Of a stretch of 27,235 bases of DNA, positions 17,309 through 25,630 are shown piece after piece (the stretch's first letter is position 1; each line of letters begins with the position of its first letter). Under the pieces are notes generated by a model that was not told where the DNA came from, ran no database searches, and saw nothing but the letters and a program-made list of their open reading frames with translations. Source of the DNA: an uncultured Collinsella sp. (GTDB taxonomy: Bacteria; Actinomycetota; Coriobacteriia; Coriobacteriales; Coriobacteriaceae); contig UQMU01000028.1 in NCBI GenBank assembly GCA_900542305.1, positions 1-27,235 on the forward strand. The letters are read 5' to 3'. The position numbers were made by a program, and so were the translations under genes.

Positions 17309-18043
17309 CTACGCAAGCCCCAAGTGTGCTTTAACCTCGGCAGCGCGACGGCGGGATACGGGCACCATCGAGGTTACGCGATCGAGCCTGAGCTCCATAA
17401 GACCCGTGGAACCGATCTCGACATTGTGCACGTCTTCCAAATTGACCAGATAGCTGCGATGAACGCGAATAAAGCCCTCGGAGACCAAGCGACGCTCGAG
17501 CGAAGAGATCGACTCATTGATCAGGTACGTTCCCTCGGCGCAGATGGCATTGCAAAAATCGGCACGCGCCTCAAAGTAGCAGACGTCTGCGGCGGGAATG
17601 AACACCTTTTTGCCCCCGCGGTCCACCGTCAGACGCAAAGGCTGGCGCGGAGCGTGGATAACACGACGGGCACCCAAGGCTGTCTCGATCTTGTCGAGTG
17701 CCTTTGACAGGCGTGCGTCCTCGACCGGCTTGACGACATAGTCGACAGCATCGAGGTTATACGCATCGGCGGCAAACTCGGCAAACGCCGTCACAAACAC
17801 CACGACCGGCGGCGTCTTTAGGTTCTGCAGCGTCTCGGCAAGCTCAATTCCCGAGCGACCGGGCATGGTAATGTCTAAAAACAACACGTCGGGCTTGTTC
17901 GACAGAATCGACTCCACGGCTTCGGTGACATTGCCCGCCTCGGCAATCTGGCCCACACGCGCATCCTTTTCCAACAGATAGCGTAGCTCAGCCCTAATGG
18001 GAGGCTCGTCATCAACCACCAAGATGTTCCAGCCTTCGGACAT
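17309..18043 (-). CDS. LytTR response regulator (RR2)
   Basis: A 244-residue paralogue of RR1. The receiver domain has VVDDE (9-13), phosphoacceptor Asp57 in LFLDITMPG, VTAF and VVKPVEDA. The LytTR domain (about 138-242) has KKVFIPAADV, FIRVHRSYLVNL and VPVSRRRAAEVK. The start at 18043 has GAGGGGAAG upstream. It follows HK2 by 38 bases and is its evident partner. The recognition-region residues differ in places from RR1 (RVHRSYLVNLEDVHNVE versus RVHRRYIVNLACVTDVE), so the two may bind related but distinct sites. Confidence 0.93.
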   Translation of the reverse strand: MSEGWNILVVDDEPPIRAELRYLLEKDARVGQIAEAGNVTEAVESILSNKPDVLFLDITMPGRSGIELAETLQNLKTPPVVVFVTAFAEFAADAYNLDAVDYVVKPVEDARLSKALDKIETALGARRVIHAPRQPLRLTVDRGGKKVFIPAADVCYFEARADFCNAICAEGTYLINESISSLERRLVSEGFIRVHRSYLVNLEDVHNVEIGSTGLMELRLDRVTSMVPVSRRRAAEVKAHLGLA

Positions 18044-18081
18044 ATGTGCTTCCCCTCTTTTTCTCTCAATCCAACCGCGTG

Positions 18082-19473
18082 CTACGCCGTCAACGGCGCG
18101 GGCTCATGCGGCTCGCCGTTCAGCTCGACGATGACCTGCGTTCCCACGCCCTCCTGGGACTTCACGCGCATGCCGGAATCTTCTCCGTAAAAGAAATGGA
18201 TGCGCTGAAGCACGTTGAAGAGCGCCAGGCCGCAACCTCGCTTGACGGAGCCGTCGGCGGTAATGCTCTCGGGCTCCTCCAGGCGATGCTGCTCAAACAG
18301 ATGTGCGCAGACCTCTTCGCTCATACCGATGCCGTCGTCCTCGACGATGATCTCCAAACCGTCATCGGTCTCGAAAGCCCTAACATGAATAGAAAGCGGC
18401 TCGGTCTCGCGCTGCGCGTGCTTGATGCAGTTTTCGAGCAACGGCTGCAAGATAAACGGCGGCACCATGCAATCGCGCACCTCAAAGTCGATATCGACCG
18501 AGACGCGCAGACGGCCGTCGCCATACCGGGCCTGCATAAGATTGATATAGCGAGTGCCCTGTTCCACCTCGTGCTCGAGCGTTGTGAGGGTATCGGAATC
18601 AGAAAGCGTCTGACGGTAGTAATTGGAAAAGTCGATCAGCAGCGATCGCGCCTTGTCGGGCTCGGTTCGAACGAGCGACACGATCGTGCTAATGGTATTG
18701 AATAGAAAATGCGGGTCGACCTGCGACTGCAGGGCACGAAGCTCAACGCGGGCCGTGAGCTCGTCCTGGCGCTCAAGCTCAAAGCTCGCAAGCTGCGTGG
18801 AAATGAGGTCGGCAAAGCCCGAGGCAAGGGCCGTCTGGCGCATATCGATGCTGCTCAGGCGAGGGTAATACAGCTCGAGTGTGCCCACGCAATGCCCGCG
18901 CACGGTAAGCGGCGCGACGATGCCGGCGCGCAGGCGGGGAAAATAGCCGCCCGTCTCATTGGAGGTGTCACGCGAAAACACGCTCTGCTCGCCCGTCTCA
19001 ATCACACTGAGCGTGGTCTTGAGCACGACCGGGGTGCCGGCGGGGCACTTTGCCGAGTCCTCGCCCCAGCTTGCCAACACCTGCTTGCCGTCGGTAAAGC
19101 AGATGGCAGAGGCGATGGTCTCGGACAGGATAATTTTAGAGGCGCCCAGGGCCGCTTCGGGCGTAAGGCCGCGCGACGTGTAGGCGAATATTTTTGATGC
19201 GATGGCGAGCGTACGGTCGGTTGCGCTCGATGTGAGGTCGTCGGGGACCACAAAGACATACGAGAAAAAGAAGCACAGCATGACCATGCCGGCAATAACG
19301 ACAACGCCCGGAACGGGATTGGGATTATCGGTTAAATCCCAGATAAGCAGCAGGATAAGCGCCGGAACGACAACACCGAGCAGGATGGCCTGGACCACAT
19401 GCTGGGCCGTACGAAAGACCTTGGTAGAGTTGTAGCCCTTGCCCAGAATCAGCCTGTTTAAATCCACCGTCAT
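18082..19473 (-). CDS. LytS-like sensor histidine kinase (HK2)
   Basis: A 463-residue paralogue of HK1 with the same layout. Two transmembrane helices (about 26-46 and 54-76) are followed by a GAF-like region (about 85-220), a coiled coil, VDPHFLFNTIST with phosphoacceptor His255, N-box PLLENCIKHA (about 345), DDGIGM, and GCGLALFNVLQRI. The start is ambiguous. ATG at 19473 abuts AAAGGGG with no spacing, while the GTG two codons later (19467) has that site at an ideal 6 bases and may be the real start. A terminator-like hairpin ends about 30 bases upstream. The gene heads the HK2-RR2 unit. Confidence 0.92.
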   Translation of the reverse strand: MTVDLNRLILGKGYNSTKVFRTAQHVVQAILLGVVVPALILLLIWDLTDNPNPVPGVVVIAGMVMLCFFFSYVFVVPDDLTSSATDRTLAIASKIFAYTSRGLTPEAALGASKIILSETIASAICFTDGKQVLASWGEDSAKCPAGTPVVLKTTLSVIETGEQSVFSRDTSNETGGYFPRLRAGIVAPLTVRGHCVGTLELYYPRLSSIDMRQTALASGFADLISTQLASFELERQDELTARVELRALQSQVDPHFLFNTISTIVSLVRTEPDKARSLLIDFSNYYRQTLSDSDTLTTLEHEVEQGTRYINLMQARYGDGRLRVSVDIDFEVRDCMVPPFILQPLLENCIKHAQRETEPLSIHVRAFETDDGLEIIVEDDGIGMSEEVCAHLFEQHRLEEPESITADGSVKRGCGLALFNVLQRIHFFYGEDSGMRVKSQEGVGTQVIVELNGEPHEPAPLTA

Positions 19474-19499
19474 CCCCTTTTATCTATCGCACCCATAGC

Positions 19500-19543
19500 A
19501 ATAAAGAGGGCCGCAAGCGACCCTCTCCATTGCATTATGCAAT
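19500..19543 (-). terminator. Terminator of the amidohydrolase, close to HK2
   Basis: A palindrome ATTGCAT-T-ATGCAAT (19529-19543) is followed on the minus strand by stem AGAGGG/CCCTCT (19505-19526, 10-base loop) and TTTATT. It lies about 40 bases after the amidohydrolase stop and about 30 before HK2. Confidence 0.55.
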
Positions 19544-19584
19544 CAAATACTGTGTTTTACATCCAGTCGTCGATGAACGGTAGT

Positions 19585-20862
19585 TTAGGCGCTGTATTTG
19601 TTGGCCTCGCCAAAGGTGCCCGCCTCGACGATCCAGCCGTCCTTCATGATAACGTCCATGTTGTCGGTGTTGAGCACGTGGATGTCGGCGGCGACGTCAC
19701 CGTTGACGACCAGCAGGTCGGCGCACTTGCCGGCCTCGATAGAACCGGTCTCGTCCTCGATGTGGCACATCTTGGCACCGTTGAGGGTGGCGCAGGTGAT
19801 GGTCTCGACCGGGGTGAAGCCGATCTTGTCGACGAACTCGTACATCTCCTCGATGGAGCAGGTGCCGTACGGGGTGACGAAGGAGAAGGAGTCGGAGCCG
19901 ATCGTCATGACGACGCCACGCTTCTTGGCCTCGCGCAGGCAGTCGTAGTTGCGCTGCAGCTCCTTCTCGACCAGGGTGCCCTCGTACTTGTCGTGCAGCT
20001 CGGGGACGTAGACGGGCGGATAAGTGGCGTACCAGGTGGGCAGGAAGGCGATCGTCGGGGTGAAGAAGGTGCCCTGCTCGGCCATGAGGTCCATGGTGCG
20101 CTCATCGATATCGAAGCCGTGAATCAGCTGCTCGCAGCCAAAGCGGACGGAATCGTAGGCAGCGGCATGGTTGTTGTAGCAGTGGCTCCACACGGGGATG
20201 CCGACCATCTTTGCCTCTTCGACCACGGCCTGGATCTCCTCGGAGCAGTAGTGCTGGTCGCGACCGGAGTCCCAACGCCAGATGCCGCCACCGGTAGCCC
20301 AGATCTTGATGGCATCGGGGTTCTCGCGCAGGCGACGACGGACGGCCTTGCGCAGATCCCAAGGACCATCGACCTGGTCGCCCCAGGGATGGGATTCCTT
20401 ATTGAGCTCCTGGGTGCAGTGGTGGGAGTCGCCGTGGCCGGCAACGCGGCAGAAGCCGAGGCCGGTGGCCAGAACGCGCGGGCCCTTGAAGACGCCCTTG
20501 TCGATGCAGTCACGGATCTGGATACCAAAGCGGCCGATTTCGCAGACGGTGGTGAGGCCGTGGGTGAGGCAGTCGTAGGCCTGCTTGACGGCGACGGCCT
20601 GCTTCTCGAGGAGCGGCTGCATGACCCAATCGGTGTCATCGTCGGTCAGGTTGCCCGAGAAGTGCAGGTGGGTGTCGATCAGGCCGGGAAGGACGGTCTT
20701 GCCGGCGGCGTCGATGACCTCAACGCCCTCGGGAAGGTCCTGCATAGCGCCGGCGTACTCGATCTTGCCGTTGTCGTCGACGAGAACGAGGGAGTTCTCG
20801 ACCGGCTCGGCACCGGTACCGTCGATGAGCTTGCCGCCAACGATTGCATACTTAGTGGACAT
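19585..20862 (-). CDS. Metal-dependent amidohydrolase, imidazolonepropionase-like
   Basis: A 425-residue amidohydrolase-superfamily enzyme. Metal-site residues are all visible: HLH (65-67), a candidate carboxylated Lys186 in AIKIWATGGG, His227 in WSHCYN, His248 in LIHGFD and Asp324 in IGSDSF, giving a probable binuclear centre. The N- and C-terminal strands form the usual beta-sandwich (ends ADLLVVNGDVAADI). It resembles the imidazolonepropionase-like and Xaa-Pro/Arg/Lys dipeptidase (prolidase-like) branch; the substrate is not assignable. Start 20862 has a strong AAGGAGG at 5 bases. It follows the APC permease by 131 bases and is probably in the same operon, which suggests hydrolysis of an imported amide or dipeptide-like compound. 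Confidence 0.88.
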   Translation of the reverse strand: MSTKYAIVGGKLIDGTGAEPVENSLVLVDDNGKIEYAGAMQDLPEGVEVIDAAGKTVLPGLIDTHLHFSGNLTDDDTDWVMQPLLEKQAVAVKQAYDCLTHGLTTVCEIGRFGIQIRDCIDKGVFKGPRVLATGLGFCRVAGHGDSHHCTQELNKESHPWGDQVDGPWDLRKAVRRRLRENPDAIKIWATGGGIWRWDSGRDQHYCSEEIQAVVEEAKMVGIPVWSHCYNNHAAAYDSVRFGCEQLIHGFDIDERTMDLMAEQGTFFTPTIAFLPTWYATYPPVYVPELHDKYEGTLVEKELQRNYDCLREAKKRGVVMTIGSDSFSFVTPYGTCSIEEMYEFVDKIGFTPVETITCATLNGAKMCHIEDETGSIEAGKCADLLVVNGDVAADIHVLNTDNMDVIMKDGWIVEAGTFGEANKYSA

Positions 20863-20993
20863 GGTTCCTCCTTATGGATCCATATAGTGGGCGAGGCCGT
20901 GTTGGGTTAAGGCCTCACAAAGCTACCCAAGTGGTGCCGGGTTCGGCGCGCGGGAGAGAGGGCCCCGCGCACCCGATCCGCCCCGGCTAGGCG

Positions 20994-22445
20994 TTACTTT
21001 TTGCGGGAATTGGTGAAAGCCATGAGGGCCAGACCAATAGCCAACCAGCCGATCACGATGCTCCACTCCACCATGTTGAGGGAGGCGGGAGAGAACGGAA
21101 TCACGAGAAGGCCGATGATGATGGCGCAGGCAGCGATAGCGAGGCCGATGCCAAACTTGCCGCCGGGCACCTCGTAGGGACGAGGCAGGTCGGGCTCGGT
21201 GAAGCGCATGCGCAGGCAGGCGAGGGCGACCATACCGCAGGAGAAGATGAAGGCGAGAGCCGACACGTTGGTCAGAGGGATGAGCATGTTCTTGCCCAGG
21301 AACGGACCGATGACGGTGATGACGCCCAGAACGACGCAGGCGAGCTTGGGAGCGCCAGACTTGGGGTCGACCTCGGCGAACTTCTCGGGCAGTTGGCCCT
21401 TGCGGCCCATGGCGAGCATGATGCGGCTCGTGGCGCCGTAGAAGGAGTTCATCGGGCCCATGGGTCCAAGCGTGGCGATGACGAGCATGGCCAGGTACAG
21501 AAGCATGTTGATGCCCTTGAGGCAGGCAAGCGCGGGAACCGGGCTCTTAACAAACTCATGCCAGTCGAGAATGGTGCCGAACGAGTAGATGCAGACCATG
21601 TAGAAGCCGCCGGCGGCCAGCAGGGCCAGGGAGATGATCTTGCCGAACTTGTTCCAGTTGAGGCCCTCGGCTGCCTCCTCAGCCTGCTGAGGAATGGTGT
21701 CGAAACCGGCGTAGAAGAACGGGGTCAGAACCAGGACCGACACGATGCCGGCGAACAGGCTGGCGCCCTCGGTAGCGGCCTTGCCGCCGCCAGCGCCGGT
21801 GACCTGGGAGAACACGGGCATGGCGTTGTCCGGCGAGCCGGTGAACAGCGAGACGCCCATGGCGAGCAGCATGCCGCAGAGCAGGGCCTTGGTCAGGAAG
21901 GCTTGGAGCTTGGCGGCCGAGCTGGCACCGCGGAAGTTGAGGAAGATGACGTAGACTGCAAAGCCGAGCGCGATCAGCGTCGGGAACAGGTAAACGTCGG
22001 CGCCCAGGATGGTGTAGAGCTTGACGGCGCGCAGCCACTCAAGGCCGGGCAGGCTGCCGAACATCTCGGACACGAGGGTCGAAATGGCGATGGCCTCCCA
22101 CGGGCACAGGATGCCGTTGCCCAGAGCCAAAAGCCATCCGGTGATGTAGCTCAGCGTACGGCCAAAGCTACGATCGACATACTCGACGATGCCGCCCGAG
22201 ATGGGGATAGCGGCCGTGAGCTCACCGAAAACAGCTCCGACGGGCACGAGGAAGATTGCACCCAAGAGGAATGCGATCATAGCGGGAACGGGACCGCCGC
22301 CCACGACCATCCAGTCGCCGACCTGCAGAACCCAACCGGTGCCGATGATGGCACCGAAACCGATGGTGAAGAAGTTCCAGAGCGAAAGCGTTTTCTTCAT
22401 ACCGCCGTTATCCTCGACTGCAACTTCTGCGTTCTTGTCCGCCAT
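20994..22445 (-). CDS. APC superfamily amino acid permease
   Basis: A 483-residue transporter with about 12 transmembrane segments. The first helix contains FFTIGFGAIIGTGWV, the APC substrate-site GxGxxxGTG-like motif, and GGIVEYVDRSFG and TPFFYAGFDTIPQQAEE follow. It resembles amino acid or amine permeases of the APC family; the substrate is unknown. Start 22445 is chosen for AAGGAGGGG immediately upstream; the longer frame (22484) has no site. The downstream amidohydrolase probably acts on the imported compound. A leader of up to about 300 bases precedes the gene and contains several hairpins. Confidence 0.9.
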   Translation of the reverse strand: MADKNAEVAVEDNGGMKKTLSLWNFFTIGFGAIIGTGWVLQVGDWMVVGGGPVPAMIAFLLGAIFLVPVGAVFGELTAAIPISGGIVEYVDRSFGRTLSYITGWLLALGNGILCPWEAIAISTLVSEMFGSLPGLEWLRAVKLYTILGADVYLFPTLIALGFAVYVIFLNFRGASSAAKLQAFLTKALLCGMLLAMGVSLFTGSPDNAMPVFSQVTGAGGGKAATEGASLFAGIVSVLVLTPFFYAGFDTIPQQAEEAAEGLNWNKFGKIISLALLAAGGFYMVCIYSFGTILDWHEFVKSPVPALACLKGINMLLYLAMLVIATLGPMGPMNSFYGATSRIMLAMGRKGQLPEKFAEVDPKSGAPKLACVVLGVITVIGPFLGKNMLIPLTNVSALAFIFSCGMVALACLRMRFTEPDLPRPYEVPGGKFGIGLAIAACAIIIGLLVIPFSPASLNMVEWSIVIGWLAIGLALMAFTNSRKK

Positions 22446-22800
22446 TGTTCCCCTCCTTTCCTTTTTGACGCCCCTTGACGTCACCCCTTGCGCGGTCTGT
22501 TTTGCCGCGCGCTTTTATTTCGTGGCTTTAAGATACGGCCTTGGCACAGCAGCGCCGCTTGTAGCTCGACCGAAGGCAGAACTGCAAAACGAGCGGCGCC
22601 GTTTTTGGGACGAACGGCGGGAGACGTCATTCGTCTTGGACGCTTTCATCTTGTCTGCTTTTGAATACCTGTTGCCGTGACGCTTGGCGCGCGGCGCGGC
22701 AACGTTCATACCATTTGTCAGGCTTTTGGCGCACATGCCCATGTGTCGTGCATCTTTTTATGTAGGATAGACAAGTTACACATGAGGCAAGGTGATTCGA
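22446..22800. other. Divergent intergenic region, permease and C39 protein
   Basis: These 355 bases separate the minus-strand permease and the plus-strand C39 protein. No gene is supported. Hairpin-capable segments include GCGCGG/CCGCGC at about 22490-22510, and GCGCCGCT (22552-22559) with AGCGGCGC (22592-22599), followed on the plus strand by a GTTTTTG. No riboswitch class was recognised. Confidence 0.5.
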
Positions 22801-23802
22801 ATGGCATACGGATACAATGACGGCGACCAACGGCCACAAAGCGTGCGCCTTGCCGGCCGCACCACGCCAACGCCCAGAAGCACCTCCGACAACGACAACC
22901 CGCAGCGCCCCCAAGAGCAGCCCGGGGCTTCTTCGCGGCAACAAAGCCATACCGTGCAGCAGTCAGACCGTGTGAGTACGAGCACGCGCCAACGCCAGAC
23001 CGACACATCGCAGCCACGCCGCTACGATCGCCGTAAGACCGACTACTACGTCAAGCGCTCCTTTTCGCGACCTCAACGCGATCGCGGCAATTCCGCCCCT
23101 CACCCCGCGTCGCACACCACAAGCCACGCGCTTCCGGCCCGCCGCCTACGCCTTGCGCTTTGCTCCATTGCCGCCTGCCTCGTCTTTGTGTTTTTGGGAT
23201 CCTGTATCTCCCACGGATCAGCCGGTCTTGAGCCCACTGCCGAGGACAAGCTGCTTAAAGCTCCCGTCGCGCCCGGTTACTCCTTTGCGTTCTCGACCCC
23301 ACGCTCGCAATGGCAGGCCGGCGCCATGCCCCACATCTACCAAATTGACCCCGCATGGTCGGAGCTGCCCTATGCCGGTGGCACTATTCGAGAAAACGCT
23401 TGCGGTCCCACTTGCCTCACCATGGTCTATATCTTTAAGACCGGCCACACCGATAAGACGCCGGTCGATGTATGCGCACTGGCCGAAGCCGGCAACTACG
23501 CCCCCACTGGTGCCACCGAGTGGTCGTTTATGACAGGCGGCGCGTGGCAGCTGGGGCTCAACGGAACACAGCTCTATAACGATCGCGAATCGATTACCCA
23601 AGCACTTCGCTCGGGTGCGCCCGTCATCGCCGCAGTGCGCCCCGGTACGTTTACCAACGTAGGCCACTACATCGTGCTCTACGGCATCGACGACGCCAAC
23701 CAGATTGGCGTCTACGACCCCAACTCGGCCAGCCGCAGCGCCCGCCGTTGGGGCGTCGTAGAGGTCCTCAACGAAGTCGAAGCCATGTGGGCCTACTACT
23801 AG
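22801..23802 (+). CDS. Membrane-anchored C39-like cysteine peptidase
   Basis: A 333-residue type II membrane protein. The first about 110 residues are Gln-, Arg-, Ser- and Pro-rich and probably disordered in the cytoplasm. One transmembrane helix (about 116-136) follows, then an extracytoplasmic Peptidase_C39_2-like domain with catalytic Cys201 in ENACGPTCL, His289 in VGHYIVLYGID and Asp306 in VYDPNS. Such proteases cleave leader peptides or surface proteins; the target here is unknown and no bacteriocin gene is adjacent. The ATG at 22801 (AAGGTG at 6 bases) is preferred over an in-frame GTG at 22792. The stop codon lies at the left edge of a REP-like inverted repeat. Confidence 0.82.
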   Translation: MAYGYNDGDQRPQSVRLAGRTTPTPRSTSDNDNPQRPQEQPGASSRQQSHTVQQSDRVSTSTRQRQTDTSQPRRYDRRKTDYYVKRSFSRPQRDRGNSAPHPASHTTSHALPARRLRLALCSIAACLVFVFLGSCISHGSAGLEPTAEDKLLKAPVAPGYSFAFSTPRSQWQAGAMPHIYQIDPAWSELPYAGGTIRENACGPTCLTMVYIFKTGHTDKTPVDVCALAEAGNYAPTGATEWSFMTGGAWQLGLNGTQLYNDRESITQALRSGAPVIAAVRPGTFTNVGHYIVLYGIDDANQIGVYDPNSASRSARRWGVVEVLNEVEAMWAYY

Positions 23803-23881
23803 TCATTGGGGACAGACTTAAATGAGTAGTCGTTGTGGACGTTCTTGTTTGACTAGTCATTTAAGAACGTCCCCAACGACT
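23801..23881. repeat. REP-like inverted repeat (31-base arms)
   Basis: Arms 23801-23831 and 23851-23881 are complementary at about 26 of 31 positions with a 19-base spacer. Shared blocks include TTGGGGAC, CTTAAATGA and TAGTC. It begins within the TAG stop codon of the C39 gene. The size and form fit a repetitive extragenic palindrome of the kind mobilised by REP-associated transposases (RAYT), but none is present in this window. Confidence 0.75.
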
Positions 23882-23892
23882 AGGTGAATAGC

Positions 23893-23925
23893 AAAAGCCC
23901 CGCAGCCGGAGCGGACTGCGGGGCT
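23893..23925 (-). terminator. Intrinsic terminator of carbamate kinase
   Basis: A perfect 10-base stem AGCCCCGCAG/CTGCGGGGCT with a 10-base loop (23896-23925), followed by a short T-run on the minus strand, about 65 bases after the carbamate kinase stop. Confidence 0.85.
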
Positions 23926-23990
23926 CATGAAGAGAGGCCAGTTTGTGGGCGCCTTGCCTGGCGCCCACGAGAGAGGCAACAGAGTAGAGA

Positions 23991-24953
23991 CTACTCGTGA
24001 ATGCGGGTACCGGAGAGGCCAGCCATGGTCTCGGCGGCCTTGTCCAAGGCGCCGATGATGCAGGTGCGGCCCTTGCGGGAACGGGCGAACTTGATGGCAG
24101 CGCGGACCTTGGGCTCCATGGAACCCTTGCCGAACTGGCCCTCGTCGGCCAGGCGCTCGGCCTCGTCGGCGGTGATGTCCTCGAGCTCCTCCTGGTTGGG
24201 CTTGCCGAAGTTGATGGCGACATGCTCAACGGCGGTCAGCAGGAACAGGACGTCGGCGTCGCAGTCCTCGGCCAGCAGCTCGCCGCCCAGGTCCTTGTCG
24301 ATGACGGCGGGAACGCCCTTGTAGCAGCCCTTGTTCTCGTAGTCGCGGACGACGGGGATGCCGCCGCCACCGCAGGCGATGACGATGAACTCGTTGTCGA
24401 GCAGGTTGAGGATGGAGTCGGCCTCGACGATCTTCTTGGGATCGGGGGAGGCGACGACGCGACGCCAGCCGCGGCCGGAATCCTCGACGAAGACCTTGGA
24501 GGGATCCTCGGCCATGAACTCCTTGGCCTGCTCCTCGGTGTAGAAGGGGCCGATCGGCTTGGTCGGGTTCTTGAACGCGGGATCGTCGGGATCGCACTCG
24601 ATCTGGGTGACGACGGTGGCGGCGTGCCAACGCTTATAGCGCTTGTGCATCTCGCGGCCGATGCCCTGCTGCAGGTGATAGCCAATGTAGCCCTGGGACA
24701 TGGCGCCGCACTCGGGCAGCGGCATCTCGGGGGTGCCGATGGCATCGTGGGCGGCGGCGAAGGCGTTCTGGATCATGCCGACCTGCGGGCCGTTGCCGTG
24801 GGTGATGATGATCTCGTTGCCCTGCTCGATGAGGCCGAGGAGCGCGTGGGCGGTGTTGCTCACGGCCTCGATCTGCTCGACGGGGTTGTTGCCGAGGGCG
24901 TTGCCGCCAAGGGCGACGACAATACGATCGGGCTTGCCAAGAGGCTTAGACAT
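23991..24953 (-). CDS. arcC: Carbamate kinase
   Basis: A 320-residue cytoplasmic kinase that makes ATP from carbamoyl phosphate and ADP, the last step of arginine deiminase, agmatine or allantoin fermentations. Family motifs are present: IVVALGGNALG at the N-terminus, ITHGNGPQVG (about 50-59), AMSQGYIGYHLQQ, ACGGGGIPVV (about 196-205) and VIDKDLGGELLA. Length is normal. Start 24953 has AAAGGA upstream; the longer frame (24989) has none. It is monocistronic here: no arcA, arcB or agmatine gene is adjacent, so the carbamoyl-phosphate source is elsewhere. A terminator follows at 23893-23925. Confidence 0.96.
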   Translation of the reverse strand: MSKPLGKPDRIVVALGGNALGNNPVEQIEAVSNTAHALLGLIEQGNEIIITHGNGPQVGMIQNAFAAAHDAIGTPEMPLPECGAMSQGYIGYHLQQGIGREMHKRYKRWHAATVVTQIECDPDDPAFKNPTKPIGPFYTEEQAKEFMAEDPSKVFVEDSGRGWRRVVASPDPKKIVEADSILNLLDNEFIVIACGGGGIPVVRDYENKGCYKGVPAVIDKDLGGELLAEDCDADVLFLLTAVEHVAINFGKPNQEELEDITADEAERLADEGQFGKGSMEPKVRAAIKFARSRKGRTCIIGALDKAAETMAGLSGTRIHE

Positions 24954-25319
24954 TGCTGGAATCCTTTCTGTAAAAGGCCTACAACCCATTAATAACCCGC
25001 GTCCGTGCGATACGCGAGTTTATTAAGGTTTATATTCTCTTTATCGCTCATTTTATTCATTTTGAAAATAGCGGAACGGTGAACGGTCGTTTTTATCCGC
25101 TCAGCGTACAGAACCCCAGCTCAGACATATCTACGCCATTTACGTGCAACTTTATTTAAATGCAGCGAGGATTATGTCGGATTATGCAAACTACATCTCT
25201 GCTAAACACAAAACGGACAGCGCAATATCTTACTCGCACTATACGCGATTCTATACATTAATTTGACGAGTATGCATCCCTGCAAAAACATGGGGCTTTT
25301 CATCCAACATAAGGGATAG

Positions 25320-25604
25320 CCGATCGCGCTTCACCCCGCGGCAAGCGACTGCGAGTTCGCAGTATGGAACTTTACCGTCGGCTTCTGCATGAACGCTGCC
25401 GACGCCCTTTCGCTCCTGCGCGCCCAAGCAGCCGAGAACGCTAACGGCGCCACTGCCAACCTGGCCACCCTCAACAACGGCGCCGCCAGCCTTTTCGCAA
25501 AGTACCGTGCTGGCTCGCTGGCTTTGAGGCCTAAGCGAGCTTTGCTATTTGCCAATTTTTGTATGATTTGGGTCAAATCTATCTTCCAATTTTTGTATGA
25601 TTAG
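25320..25604 (+). pseudogene. Coding-like open frame, probable gene remnant
   Basis: A frame open from 25320 to the TAG at 25602-25604, with its only ATG at 25389 (71 residues from there). From about 25320 to 25515 the third codon positions are strongly G/C-rich in the plus frame (for example GCC GAC GCC CTT TCG CTC CTG CGC GCC), as in real genes here. No start or ribosome-binding site is seen upstream of residue 23 of the frame, and the end runs into the tandem repeat. It is probably a fragment or a repeated short element. No family recognised. Confidence 0.35.
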
Positions 25605-25630
25605 GGTCAAATCTATTTGCCAATTTTTGT
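25552..25630 (+). repeat. 34-base tandem repeat upstream of ATPase 2
   Basis: Two full units (25552-25585 and 25586-25619) plus an 11-base third (25620-25630), each starting CCAATTTTTGT. The full units differ at about four positions and each contains TATGAT and GGGTCAAATCTAT. The last partial unit ends 15 bases before the ATPase ATG, so the array occupies the promoter and leader region and could be an operator array. Confidence 0.85.

Noticed and set aside
19537..20910. Long plus-strand frame of 457 codons opposite the amidohydrolase
   Set aside because: It is an antisense shadow of a gene with clear metal-site motifs; high GC3 keeps the opposite frame open. The same applies to 23997-24992 and 21393-22478.
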